From assembly GCF_004379255.2 (NCBI RefSeq), contig NC_056039.1:26177883-26241882 (forward strand): a stretch of 64,000 nucleotides of DNA. The letters are read 5' to 3'. A model generated the notes under the pieces. The model saw only the letters and a program-made list of their open reading frames with translations. It ran no database searches and was not told the DNA's origin. Positions 36,207-49,500 of the stretch are shown here, piece after piece. The stretch is from Salvia splendens (taxonomy: Eukaryota; Streptophyta; Magnoliopsida; Lamiales; Lamiaceae). How positions within the stretch are numbered: the stretch's first letter is position 1; the number at the start of each line of letters is the position of its first letter. The translations under genes and the position numbers were made by a program.

Positions 36207-36435
36207 CTCCCTCCGTCTCAAGGTAGTTGTGTTGTATTCCTTTTTGGGTTATCCCAAGGTAGTTAAGTCATTTCCTTTTTTGGCAAAAACCTTATCATCT
36301 ATCATATATACTCTCCCTTTATCTCTTACTTTATTATGTCTCTTAGTTTACTCTTTTCACTTTAACCTTTAACACATCAATCTTTTAAATCTCGTATCCA
36401 AAAGAAGTGCCCTCACTACCTTGGAACGGAGGGAG
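36207..36435. mobile_element. Stowaway-like MITE
   Basis: TA at 36205-36206 and 36436-36437. Ends CTCCCTCCGTCTCAAGGTAG and its complement (CTACCTTGGAACGGAGGGAG). Confidence 0.88.
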
Positions 36436-36512
36436 TATTTGATATAGCAATATATAGTATCAAAATTCGGTAAGCTATATATGTCCGATACACTGAATTT
36501 CAGTATGATATA

Positions 36513-36747
36513 CTCCTTCTGTTTCATGTTACTTGCACTATTCCATTTTGGTTCGTCTCAAACTACTTACATTATTTTTAGTTTAATTTATAATTAATGT
36601 ATTTAATTAATATGTTAGATTAAGTTAAAAGCCCCTTTATTAAGTTAGGTCTCATTATACTTAAAATTCTAATTTAATTATACTAAAAAATTAATCCCAA
36701 ATTTACGGCCTAAAATGAAAAGTATGAGTAACATGAGACGAAGGGAG
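36513..36747. mobile_element. Stowaway-like MITE
   Basis: TA at 36511-36512 and 36748-36749. Ends CTCCTTCTGTTTCATGTTAC and its complement near 36728-36747. Confidence 0.88.
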
Positions 36748-36835
36748 TACCAAAAAGAAAAAGCAATACAGTATCAATATTGAGTTTGACCACATTGAAA
36801 TTATCAAAAATTTTGGTTATGGTTTTTACTTAATA

Positions 36836-37035
36836 CTCCCTCCGTCCCACTAAAGATGACCCACTTTCCTTTTTTGTTTGTCCCAACCAAGATGACTCAT
36901 TACTAAAAATGAAAACACTTTTATCTTTATTTTATTCTCTCTCTTACTTTACTTTTTCCACTTCACAAACAAAACAAACTTGCATAAATTCCCGTGCCCC
37001 CAATGAATGGGTCATTTTCCTTGAAAAGGAGGCAG
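36836..37035. mobile_element. Stowaway-like MITE near PEX19 3' end
   Basis: TA at 36834-36835 and 37036-37037. Left end CTCCCTCCGTCCCACTAAAG, with a diverged right end (GGTCATTTTCCTTGAAAAGG, then AGGCAG). It lies about 0.6 kb past the PEX19 stop. Confidence 0.75.
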
Positions 37036-37625
37036 TACCAATTTTTGACACGATATACGGTATACCATACTACCACACCATAAGCAACCCTAAGCAAGAG
37101 AGCATTGGAAAATGGATCCGGCCATTTAGGGAGTATTTGGCATGTGTTATTTAATTCTTTGCTAATCACTTTGTAGGCATATTATGGTGCAAGCCGAGTC
37201 CTAATGATACAAAGAACCTCACTTTGGAGGTCGAGTGAGTTTCGACACAAATTCCACTCGGCACGAGTAACTACTGCAGTTCCAAGAAACTTTTCATTTT
37301 GAGGTTGAGCATAAATGAGTGTTAGGTGACTCGATGCGATTTGGATGTCCAAGGCAATTGCATTGCTCTATGTTTTCAGTGTCTTTGTGACTGCCTGATC
37401 AGACAACTTTTGGTCAAAAACATTTATCCCACTCGCACAATTACTGAAGTGTACAAGGCAAGCAGAGTCGATCCCACATAGAATGGCAGGTAGATACTGC
37501 ACGGTAACATAGGTCTCGGGTTGGTGTTGTCGCCACGCTTTAAAAGGAGTTTGTGTAGAAGAACATTAATGTGAGGACATGCCTATATTTGATAACTTGG
37601 AACTTCTCAACACTTGTATCTTCTC

Positions 37626-40600
37626 TCACATGATGCGACAATTCTGTTGAGACTCGAACATTTCTGGCGACCTGCAATGCCAAAACACAATAACTCAATC
37701 ACCTAAGTAAAATCAAGAAACATTTGCCAAGTGAAGGTAAAGAATTTTACAACAGCCAAAAACTAGATACGAGCAGAAATTTAAATTTTTCAGGAATTTC
37801 ATCAGATGTATGGACCAACAAGCCCGTGCATTCGCAACTCTATACTGTTATCCACCAGCTAAAATGTAAACAAGGAGTTGAACACCTAATTTTTCCCATT
37901 ATCTGTTTAAGAATTAATTGCAACAACTGCACAGATTATGTGCAGCTGAATTTGCTCGACATGTCGTCTCAAATCTCTACTCTCTAGCACTATGATATGC
38001 TTTTTGGTAGTTGGTACATACCAAATATCGTGAATTCGCTTCAACATTTTTTTCACAAAATTAAAGCTAGAATCTTAACTCAAACTACAACTTCAGTAGT
38101 ATGGAAATGGAAATGCCAACTCTAACTCAAAGTGTAATGATTAACAATTTAACATAGCTGACCGAGGAAATATTATGTTCTTGAAGTGCTACACTAAACT
38201 AATGAGTTCCTCCTAAAAATATTTAGAATACAAACAGGAAATTAATATATACTTACAATTGACCGAGATTCGATAGATCAAAGTCTGGGGCAAGCTCTTG
38301 CACGATATCATTGGGTGGTTGACCACAGTCTTGCATTTTCTGCATAAGCTCAACAATCTTGTTGAAGTTTTCAGGCTCGGCTTCATACACTTGATTCAGA
38401 TCTTTGATAAACTGGAATTGATTCGAATATCGGGCGTACTCTTCATCTGTCAGTTTCGATTTATTCTTTTCCAACCATGTTGGGTAGCGTTCACCAATTT
38501 CTTTCATAGGTTCGTAAAGGATCTCCTTGGATAGGAGCTGTTGCATCATGGTTTCTACAATTGACTCCATATCCTGCAAATAAGAGGCCAAAGTCACTGT
38601 GTGTCACTCTTAGATGAACTAAAACATAAATGAGAAGGAAAGTTTAAAAAGAAATATCAAGTATTTATACAAGTGGCCATCTTGAGTGGGACGGAGGGAG
38701 TACTTATCTCTAACAAACTAATAGACTCCTTGACAAAATAAAAAACTAACAATTAATAATTAGTAAAATCATAACAAACTACTGAACTAATGCAACTTAT
38801 GCAGGAAATGATCACATCAGTATACAATGCCCTATGCATATCACATGGCACACACCCATGGCGGCCGCCACAGAAAAATGCCATAAACCGGCGCGGCGGT
38901 GGCGTTTTCATTTCAAACTGCCACGACATAGTGCCATGGCCGCTATTTGAAAAAATTGATCATAATGTCCATCAGGTGCATAAATATTGAGTCAATATTA
39001 CAACAAGATACATCGGAAGTCTGTGGCGATGGACACTGAGGGACACACTTTATGCTCTACTTAAAACATGTACTAGTTGATACCTTATCTACATGTTATG
39101 CATTTATTCATTGACATGTATGGTTCTTTTAACCATACAGGTAAAATCAATACCCTGTCACTCTACTACTCTAGAAGTCACATCTTAACACAGTATAATA
39201 CATCTATACTACAACTCCGAAAGGCACAAAATTAATGTATTAGTGCTTAGGCTTATTGTGTTTGTGTCACTATCGTTTTACATGATAGTAAATTTCAATT
39301 ATTTTCAATAAAATATTTGTATATTTTATGATTTTGGAGGCTGTTATGATATATTGCCATGTACTTGAGTTTACTTTAATTGTTTAACATATAAACTGTT
39401 GTACTGCTAACACTATCTTTATTGTGTTTGTGTTGTTATCGTATCAACACAAAACACAACAAGATCACAAATAGCCAGCCCTGCAAAACTCTTAAGTTGG
39501 GTTGGGGTTTTTTTTCCAGTAATGTTTATAAAAGTCAACAATAGAATTCTTTAATTGATGGGAAAAGGAACATCAAAAGATCCTCCCTGCATAGTCTAAC
39601 CCAACATACCAAGGAATACCAAGTGCATATGATTATGTTTACCCAATTAATTGGCATCATGTGAATGATTATGCATACTAGAGGTAAGAATTACACGACT
39701 AAACATATTTCCCAAGCCCATCCAATGACCTTAGGAACAACAGTTCCCATCACAAGGTTATAGTAACATTCATGTCTTGCACAGTCGATATCCATGTCTA
39801 AAAGGGAGAAGATACAAACCATAAAAGCTTGAATTCATCAAATAAGGTCACACCATCGGTCCTAGTAGAAGTTATTTATTAAGTTAACAGCATGCTTCTG
39901 CCAAATTATTGACATTATTAAGAGGGCAAGGTGTGAAACCATAAATGTGCCAACTTACTTACAGCATTTTCCAATTATCGTGAAGGAGATATCAAATGTT
40001 ACCTAAAAGGTTGGGAGCTCTGATGGTAGGAAATATGAAAATTTTGAAATAATGTAAGAACTAATACCTACGCATATCCTGATTTAAACAATAAAATGTT
40101 CTTAATTTCAATGCAACTCAAGTGAAGGACTAAGTTCTTTCTATCACCATAAACCATTAGCAGACTGCAGCCAAATTCAACTCGAGAATTAAAAAAACAC
40201 TCCATTTATGAAACGGCAAAGTGCATCAACTAAAAACCACAAACCAGATCAAATTTAGCAAGCCACACTAACCTGTGTGCCCGTAAGCTCCTCGAACTGC
40301 TTGACCCAATCCTCCATCATTGGGTCTGCACCAAAGCCATCTCCAGCCACCGGGGGTCGAGGCCCAGACACCGATTCCAAGCCTTTCACCGCCTCCCTAG
40401 TTTGCTCCCTCAACTGATCAAGTGCATCCGTGATGTGTGATTCTTGCTTCGGCGGTGGTAGTGGCACCTTTTGTTTACCCTTTTTCTTGGCCTTCAAATC
40501 AGGCAACCCCATTCCTAACCCTTGAACATTCCCACTAGTCAATGTACAACCCTCTAGCTTGCTCCCTCCATTATTACCATTATCATCTTCAAATCTATAA

Positions 40601-40948
40601 TCCCACAAACAAATATCAATATACCTATAATCCTTAATCAATCACTACCCAGAACCAAAAATTGAAGCTCAATCCAATTGTTTCTCTACAATCCAATCAC
40701 ACAAGAAAGAAAAATACTACATAAAATAGATAAAGTTTGTACCTTTGAGCAGAAGATGCGAGATTAAGGCTCTGAAAATCATCCAAAGCGGCTGAAAATT
40801 GTTTGAAAAAGTATACAAAATCAACTCGCTGATATTCTGCCCCTCTCCATATTCATCAAAATAAACACAAAATCAAAGAGAACAAATAAAAGGGGTTATT
40901 CCTCTTACTGTCAAGAAGCTCGTCTAAATCGTCGTAGTGGTCAGCCAT
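37626..40948 (-). CDS. PEX19: Peroxin 19, peroxisomal membrane protein import receptor
   Basis: Five exons on minus with GT-AG introns: 40909-40948, 40743-40791, 40273-40594, 38257-38573 and 37626-37671. They total 774 nt, or 257 aa. PEX19 is a soluble chaperone that binds new peroxisomal membrane proteins and docks on PEX3. The N-terminus has the acidic DDLDELLD...ALDDFQ (PEX3-binding region), the middle has [16 protein letters not shown], and the helical C-terminal client-binding domain (from [10 protein letters not shown]) ends in [10 protein letters not shown]. The last exon is only 46 bp and adds [14 protein letters not shown] and a TGA. C-R-I-M is a CaaX box, the usual PEX19 farnesylation signal. 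An apparent stop at 38253-38255 lies in the GTAAGT donor and is intronic. No damage is seen; the gene looks functional. Length is near other plant PEX19 proteins. Confidence 0.95.
38661..38700. mobile_element. Single Stowaway-like terminus in PEX19 intron 4
   Basis: GAGTGGGACGGAGGGAG followed by TA (38701-38702) is a right MITE end. No matching left end was found nearby, so it is a deletion remnant. Confidence 0.55.
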
Positions 40949-42038
40949 TTCTTGTTTTCTCCAACTTTAATATCTCCCCTTTTTATCGATTGCGTTACAC
41001 AACAGCGGAAAATATCTTCTATACTATTGAGTTGGGGATTAAGCAATGGGTATAGGGAAAAAAATGACGAAATGAATTAAAGGGTTTACTTCAATTTTTG
41101 TCAGAGCTGATGAGCATCAGTTTAGAGATAAGAAGAAGTTAGTTGGGCCTTCAAATTCTGCGTCATAAGTCTTTTGTTGGGCCTCAAATAATTAAATGGA
41201 TTGGGCTTTAGTTTGTATTCTTAATTCCTACTTTTCATAAAATAATATCCTCAATTTGAATTTACATTTTTAATAAAATACCAACTTTATCTGCCTCCAC
41301 AAATCAGAAGAAAGAAGAATACGAACATAGCCTTCAAATTTAACGTTGATAAAATGAATTGACTATTTGTGATTCTAGATATTGTAGGCTAATAATAATA
41401 TAGGAACTACTTGAAGTATTAGGAGAGTCTCTAATTATTCTATTAAATTAAACACGACTTAGTTCAATCCAAATTCTCTAAATTAAATATTACTATACCA
41501 TCTACATAGCTGAGATTCCACTTGTTTATTACTAGGTGAAGCAGTATTAATATTTCGTATCAACTGATTAAATGCATTCATTCGTTTAAGCAGGAAAAGA
41601 AAAAAAAAAGAAAGTGAACTAATTATATTGCACCTATTTTGAAAGCAAAGTATTTTTATTTTATATTAAATTGTTTCCTTTTTTTAGAATGAGTTGTTGT
41701 GAAAGCTAAGTTGTAACTAAACAAGGTTAATTATTTAAGCTAGGACCCAACAAAGTACTAAACAAGGTTAATTATTTAAGTGAGAGAGACTCCAGCTGCA
41801 GCTTTTCATGTATCCACGTGCTACAAAGTAATCTCTCTTTTCCATACCATGAAAATGCAAGTAAATTAAAAAGGTTGATTAATTAGTGTATAAAATCTTG
41901 TATTGGATGCCGCATTATCACATTATTATATATATATCCTCATTGTCAAACAGCATTAAGTATATAGTATGATATGAATGTCACATTTAGCTATGTTAGC
42001 ACTTTTTTTGTATAATAATATTCCAAAATTTGTTATTG
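40949..42038. other. PEX19 upstream region and intergenic DNA
   Basis: The first part is the presumed PEX19 promoter and 5' UTR (minus strand). The rest is AT-rich. A 28-bp piece (CAAGGTTAATTATTTAAG) occurs twice near 41723 and 41764. No other gene is seen. Confidence 0.5.
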
Positions 42039-42377
42039 CACTACAAAAAACATCAAATTTACCGACGGAGGAGTAGCTGGGCGACGGCGGTGAAGAAAGA
42101 TTTTTTGTGCATTAGGGCTTCTGCCTTCGTTGCGATTTTTTTAATAGTTATATTAAATTAAATTCCTATGATTCCCGACGAATCCTATTCGGTCAGTAAA
42201 ATATTAACAATAAAAAACGATAAATTGATTATTTACAATATGTATTCGTCATATAACAACAAATACTCATAGAAAAGGGAAAAATATTACCGACTTAAAA
42301 TTCCCTCGGTAATTCCGTCGGTAATCATGCGGGATTACCGGTAATTCTGTTGGTAAACTGCTAATTTTTTTGTAGTG
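42039..42377. mobile_element. CACTA-like MITE
   Basis: Inverted ends CACTACAAAAAA (42039-42050) and TTTTTTTGTAGTG (to 42377). The subterminal GACGGAGG and CGTCGGTAA blocks are typical of CACTA (EnSpm) derivatives. The 3-bp duplication is not clear. No ORF. Confidence 0.75.
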
Positions 42378-43002
42378 AATTGTTTAAAAAATTATAACTA
42401 GCATAGAAATCAAAGCTTATTCATTAGTTTTACTCATTTATGTGAATAGTTAGAACTGCTTGAATTTACAAAATTTTATATTTGTAAATTAATAATCGTA
42501 TAAAAATATTATCAAAATAAATGTATAAAAAATACTACCAGGCTAAATAGGAATCATGCCCATGAAAAACGTTTCCTCTTTATATAAACAAGTATTTATA
42601 TAATGTATATTATTTTCTTTATATTGGAGCAGGCAATAGTCCTCCTGCTTCCATATTTTCAAAACATCATGTTTATTTCATGCACACACGCAAATAAAAT
42701 ATATGCATCATCTTGATCTTGCCGCATAAGTATAAAAGAATCAAATCTTGATTATAATATTCAACTTGAAATAAAATAATACGCTTTAAGAAATCTTTAT
42801 TTACATATGCATGATGTTCGATGATAATACTGATAATTATATATACATATATAGAGATAGCTGGGATTGGGTGGAAAAGCATCAAGGTTATTGGTACGAA
42901 AAAGAAATTGAATGACTATTTTTTAATTATCATTTCAATAATTGGTAATGCAAATCACCATTTTTATGAAATTTCATTATAATAGAATTTGAATTGAATG
43001 AG
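42378..43002. other. AT-rich intergenic DNA
   Basis: No gene, repeat array or terminal structure was recognised here. Confidence 0.5.
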
Positions 43003-44876
43003 TAGTGATATGGGGCAAATACCTCTTAAGTATATAATTAGAGAACAAATTTCAGTCATAAGATCAAGAAATCAAGGGCTAAGATTACTTTTAGAATTTT
43101 AGTATTATATTGAGGTTTTGATTCACTATATGAATAATTTAGTTCACTCGGTATATTGGTCATTTTGCTGAATTAAAATGAGGTGGGTCTTCTCTTTCCC
43201 TCATTTGAACAATTCACTTACGTCTGTCTCTTCTCTAAATCTCATACTCTCTCCGTCGAATACATAGGATTCCGCCACCGTGACCTCCATTTTTCGTCAT
43301 GTTTCCTCCATTCCAGCCGTCATTTCCTTCATTCCTCGTCGTCGCATAGTTAGGGCTCATCACCGTGCTTTCCTCCATTAATTTCCGGCGCTGTGTCCTC
43401 CATTCCTTGTCGTGCTTTCCTCATTCCAGCACCGTTTCCTCCGACCAATGGCTTCAAACTGGGAAGGCGGAGAGCGACAGAGGAGAAAAAGGCGATGATC
43501 GTGTCACTCAGCTGCTCCATCCGACGACTAAGGGAAAATGAAGCTGGAGATGCGGAATTTTTTTGCCAGAACATGATTTACATTGGAAAAGAAGAAAACG
43601 GTGTGAAATGTTGCAATTCAAGAAATTTGTGTGAGATATCAAGTAAAACGTGCTTAGAGTGGTGTATTCCATGGTTAGAGTGAAGTGTCTGTGATCCTTG
43701 CTTATAGTGCACTGTTTTTTCATCACAGTGAAGTAAAAACATGCTTAGAGTGATGTATTCCATGGCTAGAATGAAGTGTCTGTGATGCATGCTTATAGTG
43801 ATCTGTTTTTTCATCACAGTGAAGTAAAAACATACTTATAGTGAAGTATTACATGGTTAGAGTGAAGTGTCTGTGATGCATGCTTATAGTGATCTGTTTT
43901 TTCATCTCAATGAAGTAAAAACATGCTTAGAGTGATGTATTCCATGGTTAGAGTGAAGTGTCTGTGATCCTTGCTTATAGTGCACTATTTTTTCATCACA
44001 GTGAAGTAAAAACATGCTTAGAGTGATGTATTCCATGGTTAGAGTGAAGTGTTTGTGATGCATTTTATTCGTGATTTGTTTGATCGATTGAAGACATGTG
44101 GTCCATGTGAAATAGCAAATTTGCAGATCGTGAAATTGACAGTTGACAATGGAGAAATCTGTTCTTGTGATGAAGAATATGCAATTGATGATGGAGATTG
44201 TTGAGCATGAGCGCGAGCTATGTATATGGTATAATTGGCTAGGGAGATCACAACAAATCAACGTGAGTGATGGAGATCTCAGCGTTAGCGATAAAAATCT
44301 ATAGAACCTGCGTGAGTATGGTGAATTTGCAGATTGTGAAATCGATAATTGACGATGGATAAAATTAGTTCTTGAGATGAAGATTCTTCAATTGGCGATG
44401 GAGATTGCTGAGCATGAGTATGTGCGATGGAGATTGCTGAGCATGAGTATGTGCGATGGAGATTACAACAAATGAGTCCGGGAGCAAGAGGCGACGAGGG
44501 CACTGGTGATAGAGATATTGTTGGTGCCCGCGGAGGTGATCCGTACTCCGCGAGAGGCAGACCGGAGGAGGGGGCCACAGATGGGGAGACAGCCGTGAGA
44601 GGCAGGCAGGCCAGAGGAGGGTGTCACCGGAGAGGAGGTGCAAGCTGCTCCGCCACCTCCTTCGTGAGAGATGGAGAGAGTGTGTGTTTGTGTGTGAGCG
44701 TGAATGGTGTGTGTATGTGAAAATATGAGAACAAAGTTGATTTCCTAAAATACCCCTATGCAATTTTTATTAACTAAAAATGTTTACTTATTTTAGTCAT
44801 TGGATTAAGATAATGTGTGGCTGAAATTTGTTTTCTAGTTATACATTTAAAATTAGGTAAACATTGATCATCTCCC
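43003..44876. mobile_element. Non-autonomous MULE-like element
   Basis: The left arm (about 43003-43095) and right arm (about 44790-44876) are inverted and share TACCT...TATAATTAGAGAACAAATTT and an ATCTTAATC-type tract. About 85 bp aligns by eye, in the manner of MULE long TIRs. Inside is a 91-bp minisatellite and two sequence blocks of unknown origin (43240-43560 rich in CCTCCATT; 44400-44720). No transposase is present. A clear 9-bp duplication was not found. Confidence 0.6.
43643..44070. repeat. Minisatellite, five copies of 90-91 bp
   Basis: The anchor AAGTAAAA(A)C recurs at about 43643, 43733, 43824, 43915 and 44006. Each unit contains GCTTAGAGTG, GTATTCCATGG and CTGTGAT. Copies differ by a few bases. 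Confidence 0.92.
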
Positions 44877-46029
44877 TTGAATTGTATTTGAATTTAAAGT
44901 TATAATATTTAATTCAATTCTTGTTTCTTCCTATGATCTACTATTGAGGTAATTGATATAAAATTATATATTATAATTTCAATTGTTTTAATTTGGATAG
45001 TTAAAATATAATTTAAATTTGATATTGATTTTTATATACATATATTTTATATATATGCATTGTATATCTCTATATTATTGTTACATACACCGTATTTTTT
45101 GTTATTCGTGTGTATTGTGCAGTATGTCGTGTGCAATATTGTATTTGTGTGTGTATTGTACATTGTGTATATTATTGATGAACTTTTTGAGCAAGGTTAT
45201 AATTTCTACAAGGACTAGTTGACTAATCCTAACTACTACGGCATTAATTAATTTGTAGTAGTACTATGTAGACTAATTAATTAAGATAAGAGCATTCACA
45301 TTCGTACTCTTGCCAGCGAGCCTCGATGTGGGCCCGGCCCCACTTTTTCTGTCTGCTCTTAGGCAAGAGCACAACACCCACATCCGTGTTCTTCCGCAAG
45401 GATGAGCACAAGGGTCCCACCATTCTATTATTCAATTTAAATAAAAACATTTTCACAAAATTAAAATTCATTAAAAATACCCGGAATAATATTACAAATT
45501 ACAATAAAATTAAAAATTACATAATTAAATTCCTAAAAAATAAAAATGACATAATTAAAATCCTAAAAAATAAAAATTACATAATTAAAATCCTAAAAAA
45601 TGAAAATTACATAATTAAACTACTAAAAAATATAAATTAAATGCCCCCGGTGAAGACTAATCATCATCCGGTAATACCCCCAACGTTCTTTGGAGACCCC
45701 GTATCATCGCAACATGCGATCGAAGTTGCTCGGGGGTCATATTTGACCCATCGGCCAAATTGAGTTGGGCCAAAACCCCCCACAATGAGTTGGTGGGGGG
45801 TTGAGGTGGCACATAGGGAGCGGGAGCGGGAGCGGGTTCGGGATCGGGGGCGGATGGAGTCGCAGCGCGACGGCGGTTGGCCGCCGCCTTCTTCCTTCCT
45901 TGTGGTCGGCGTTGGGAACCGCTCGGGCTAGCGTCGGGGCTACCCAAGTTAGCTCCGGCAAGTTGGCTAGCCACATCTTCGGAGTCGGCGTCGGATAGGG
46001 ATACCGACCTTAACCGTTTGGAGGAGCCG

Positions 46030-46575
46030 TGTTAAGATCTTTTCTCTCAACCGCGCCAAGATTAGCCTCGGCGATTCTAATTCTCCGGCGCCCTGCGTTA
46101 GGGTCGGCGGATGTCGGCGAGCGGATTGTGTGCGGGAGTCTTTCCCGTCAGGCAATCAAGCTCGATAACTTGCTTCTCAAGACAACACAAAATATGCGGC
46201 CAATTGTTAGTGTTTTTATTTCTCTCAAGTTTATGAACAATTCACCCTATTTATAGACTAAGGACCCTAGGGTTGATTCGACCTAATCCTATTCTCATCG
46301 GGAAAGAATCAACAAAGAAAACCCGACGCAAAATAAATAATAAAACTAATAGTTCAAAAAAGGCAAAACTAAATGACCGAAAAAATAAAGGAAATAAACT
46401 AACTAAGGGAATAAACTATTTGGCGACGAAGTCTCCCAACCTCTTCGGCGGTCTCGCGTTCCTTTTTGGTTTCGTTGTCGCAATCGACTCCTCTTCCCTT
46501 GGCCTTGCCTCCGCAATCTCCGTCGGCCTCCGTTCTGCAGGTATAGACGGTTCCCTTGGCTGTGGGACCGTATCA
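46030..46575 (-). repeat. Gypsy-2 3' LTR
   Basis: 546 bp. It contains the last codons of pol (stop at 46416) and the LTR promoter region (CTATTTATAG near 46248). Confidence 0.93.
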
Positions 46576-49500
46576 ACTCCCCCCTCGATAGCTACATCCT
46601 TGTCCTCAAGGAGCACATTTGGAAACTTTCGTTTGATCACCTCTAGCGGCTCCCAAGTTGGCGATTCCGACCCGTCGGACCACCGGACGAGCACGTGATC
46701 CTGCGGATGTCCATCGAGCCAAAGCATCTTCCTGTCTAACACTCTCACCGGATAAACTAACGGTCTATCCCCAAAGAACTCTGTAGGCAAATCGGTGCTC
46801 CCGCCTTCGCCGTCGCTCGATATAAACGGGCGCAATAAGCTCACGTGAAACACATTATGGATTCGACTTCCCTCTGGTAGCTTCAACCTATACGCTACCT
46901 GCCCAATGCGCTCCATTACCTCAAAGGGACCATAGTAGCGGCGTGCCAATTTTGCCGACAATGGCCTAGCTACAGAGTGTTGCCTATAAGGTTGCAGACC
47001 CTATCGCCGACCGCGTACTCCATATGCCGGCGATGCCTATTCGCGGAGTCCCGCATTCGCTGCTGAGCCCGTTCGAGAGTGCGCCGGAGCTCCACGAGCA
47101 GCTCGCTCCGCTGGACTATCATCTCTGCCACGGATGGCGGGGTAGCCGCCGAGGGCGCTGTGAACACCAAGTTCGGCGGCTCTCGGCCATACAAAGCTTT
47201 GAACGGAGATACGCCCAACCCTGCATGGTGGAAACAGTTGAGGGCCAGCTCCGCCCACGGAAGAAAATTGGTCCATTTCGCGGGTCGATCAGCCGTGAAG
47301 GCACGCAGATACTGCTCCAGGCCGCGATTCCGGACCTCCGTCTGGCCATCTGACTGCGGGTGGTAAGCCGTAGTGAAATTAAGCTTAGTTCCACTAAGCC
47401 GCATTGCCTCCTCCCACACCTTGTTCAAGAACACCGAATCCCGGTCGGAGACCAACGTTTTAGGAAAACCATGATGTCGTACCACGGTATTGACGAAAAG
47501 GTGGGCCACCCTCATAGCGTCAAACTTTGTGTGCAGGGGCGCGAAATGCGCGTATTTTGATAGTCTGTCAACGGCCACCATTATCACCGTGTACCCCCGC
47601 GACGGTGGGAGTCCCGTGATGAAGTCCATGGATACGTCCTCCCAAACCTGTGATGGAATAGGTAAGGGCTGCAACAGTCCCGCAGGTTTCTGTGTGGAAT
47701 ACTTCGTAGTCTGACACACGACGCAAGCCTCCACGAATCGTTTTACTTCCTTTTTCATGTTAGGCCAATAGAAGTCCCCACTGAGACGCCGCAGAGTCCT
47801 CTCAAACCCCGGATGTCCTGCAGACGGGGAACTGTGGTATTCGGTAAGGATGGGTGTCCTTGCTGATGAGCGCAATCCCACAAAGATCCGGCGCCCGTGA
47901 TAGACCAGCCCGTCCGCCCAAGTGAGATGGGGCGGCGCCGCCCCTTCTCTGATTTTCTGCGTTATCTCCCTCATCTCCGGGGAGGACGACGTCTCATTGC
48001 GCAAAAGGTCGAGCAGGTTGGGTATCGGTTGTACTGCCGCCGACAGCAAGGCGCCGGCGTGAATGGCCTCGTCCTCCGTCCCGGTCGACGGGGTCGCGGT
48101 GAGGTTTTCCGCACCCGATGATGATTCCTCGCGCCGTGATAAGGCATCCGCCACTTTGTTCGCGCTCCCCTTCTTGTATTCGATAGCGAATTTGTACCCC
48201 ATGAGTTTCCGCACATACAACTGCTGATCCGGGGTCTGAACCACTTGTTGTAGTAGTTCCTTTAAACTTTTCTGATCACTCCGAATGATGAACTCGCGGC
48301 CTAATAGGTTTTGCCGCCACTTCTGGACTGCCTCAACTATCGCGTAGAGCTCCTTGTGGTAAGTGGACGCCACTCGACGTCGAGGGCCCAACTTGTTACT
48401 AAAATAAGCTATCGGGTGATTGTCCTACAGGAGGACCGCCCCTATTCCTAGATCAGAAGCATCCGTCTCTATGCAAAGGGGCGGTCGAAGTCCGGGAGGC
48501 GTAAAACCGGAGCCGTCGTCATTGCGTGCTTGAGGTTAAGAAAACTTGTCCCTGCCTCGACCGACCACTCAAAACCGTCTTTTTTTAGCAGCTCCGTCAA
48601 TGGGGCAGCAATCATTGCGTACCCTGCAATAAACCGCCGATAGTATCCTGTTAAGCCAAGGAACCCGCGGAGCTGTTTGACGGATTTCGGCTGGGGCCAC
48701 GCCGTCATTGCCTCGATCTTGGTCGGGTCCGCCTTGAGGAGGCCCTCACCGATCAAGTGGCCCAAGTACTCCACCGTTGTGCTGCAGAAAGAGCACTTCG
48801 AGAGCTTAACAAAGAAGCTGTTGCTCTGCAACACCTTCAAAACCTCCGCCAAATGTTCCCCATGGGATTCTATTGATGGGCTGTACACCAAGATGTCGTC
48901 AAAGAAGACAATAACAAATTTTCGCAGCATTGGTTGGAAAATCGCATTCATTGCCGCTTGGAATGTCGATGGTGCGTTCGTCAATCCGAACGGCATGACC
49001 AGGAATTCAAAATGGCCGTCGTGAGTGCGAAAGGCCGTCTTGAATATGTCCATGTCGTGCATCCGAATTTGGTGGTATCCTGAGTGCAGATCCAATTTAG
49101 TGAATACCCTTGCCTTTCCCAACTCATCGAAGAGCTCATCAGCCGTCGGAATGGGAAAATGGTCCGGCACCGTGGCATTGTTGAGAGCCCGATAGTCAAT
49201 GCAAAAACGGAACGTGCCGTCTTTCTTGAGGATTAGAAGGACCGGTGATGAAAAGGGGCTGCTGCTCCTTTGGATAATTCCCTGCTCCAACATCTCCTTG
49301 ACCTGCCGCTCTATTTCATTTTTCTGGAAGTATGGGTAGCGGTAGGGTCGCACATTAACGGGTTTTGTCCCAGGAAGTAGGTGGACGTGGTGATCGAACG
49401 GTCTGACCGGGGGGAGGCCCTCCGGAATGCTAAACACCGGGCGAAACCGCTCTAGAACTGCCGTCACTCCTGGATCCAGGTTTGGCGGAAACTCATCACT

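Noticed and set aside
38253..38255. Stop codon taken as the end of PEX19
   Set aside because: It lies within a strong GTAAGT donor. Splicing to 37671 adds the conserved tail and CaaX box.
42031..42385. Target duplication for the CACTA-like MITE
   Set aside because: The flanking triplets (TTG and AAT) do not match, so only the inverted ends are claimed.
44427..44763. ORFs of 97-132 codons on both strands
   Set aside because: Low-complexity sequence inside the MULE-like element; frames on both strands are open because of base bias.
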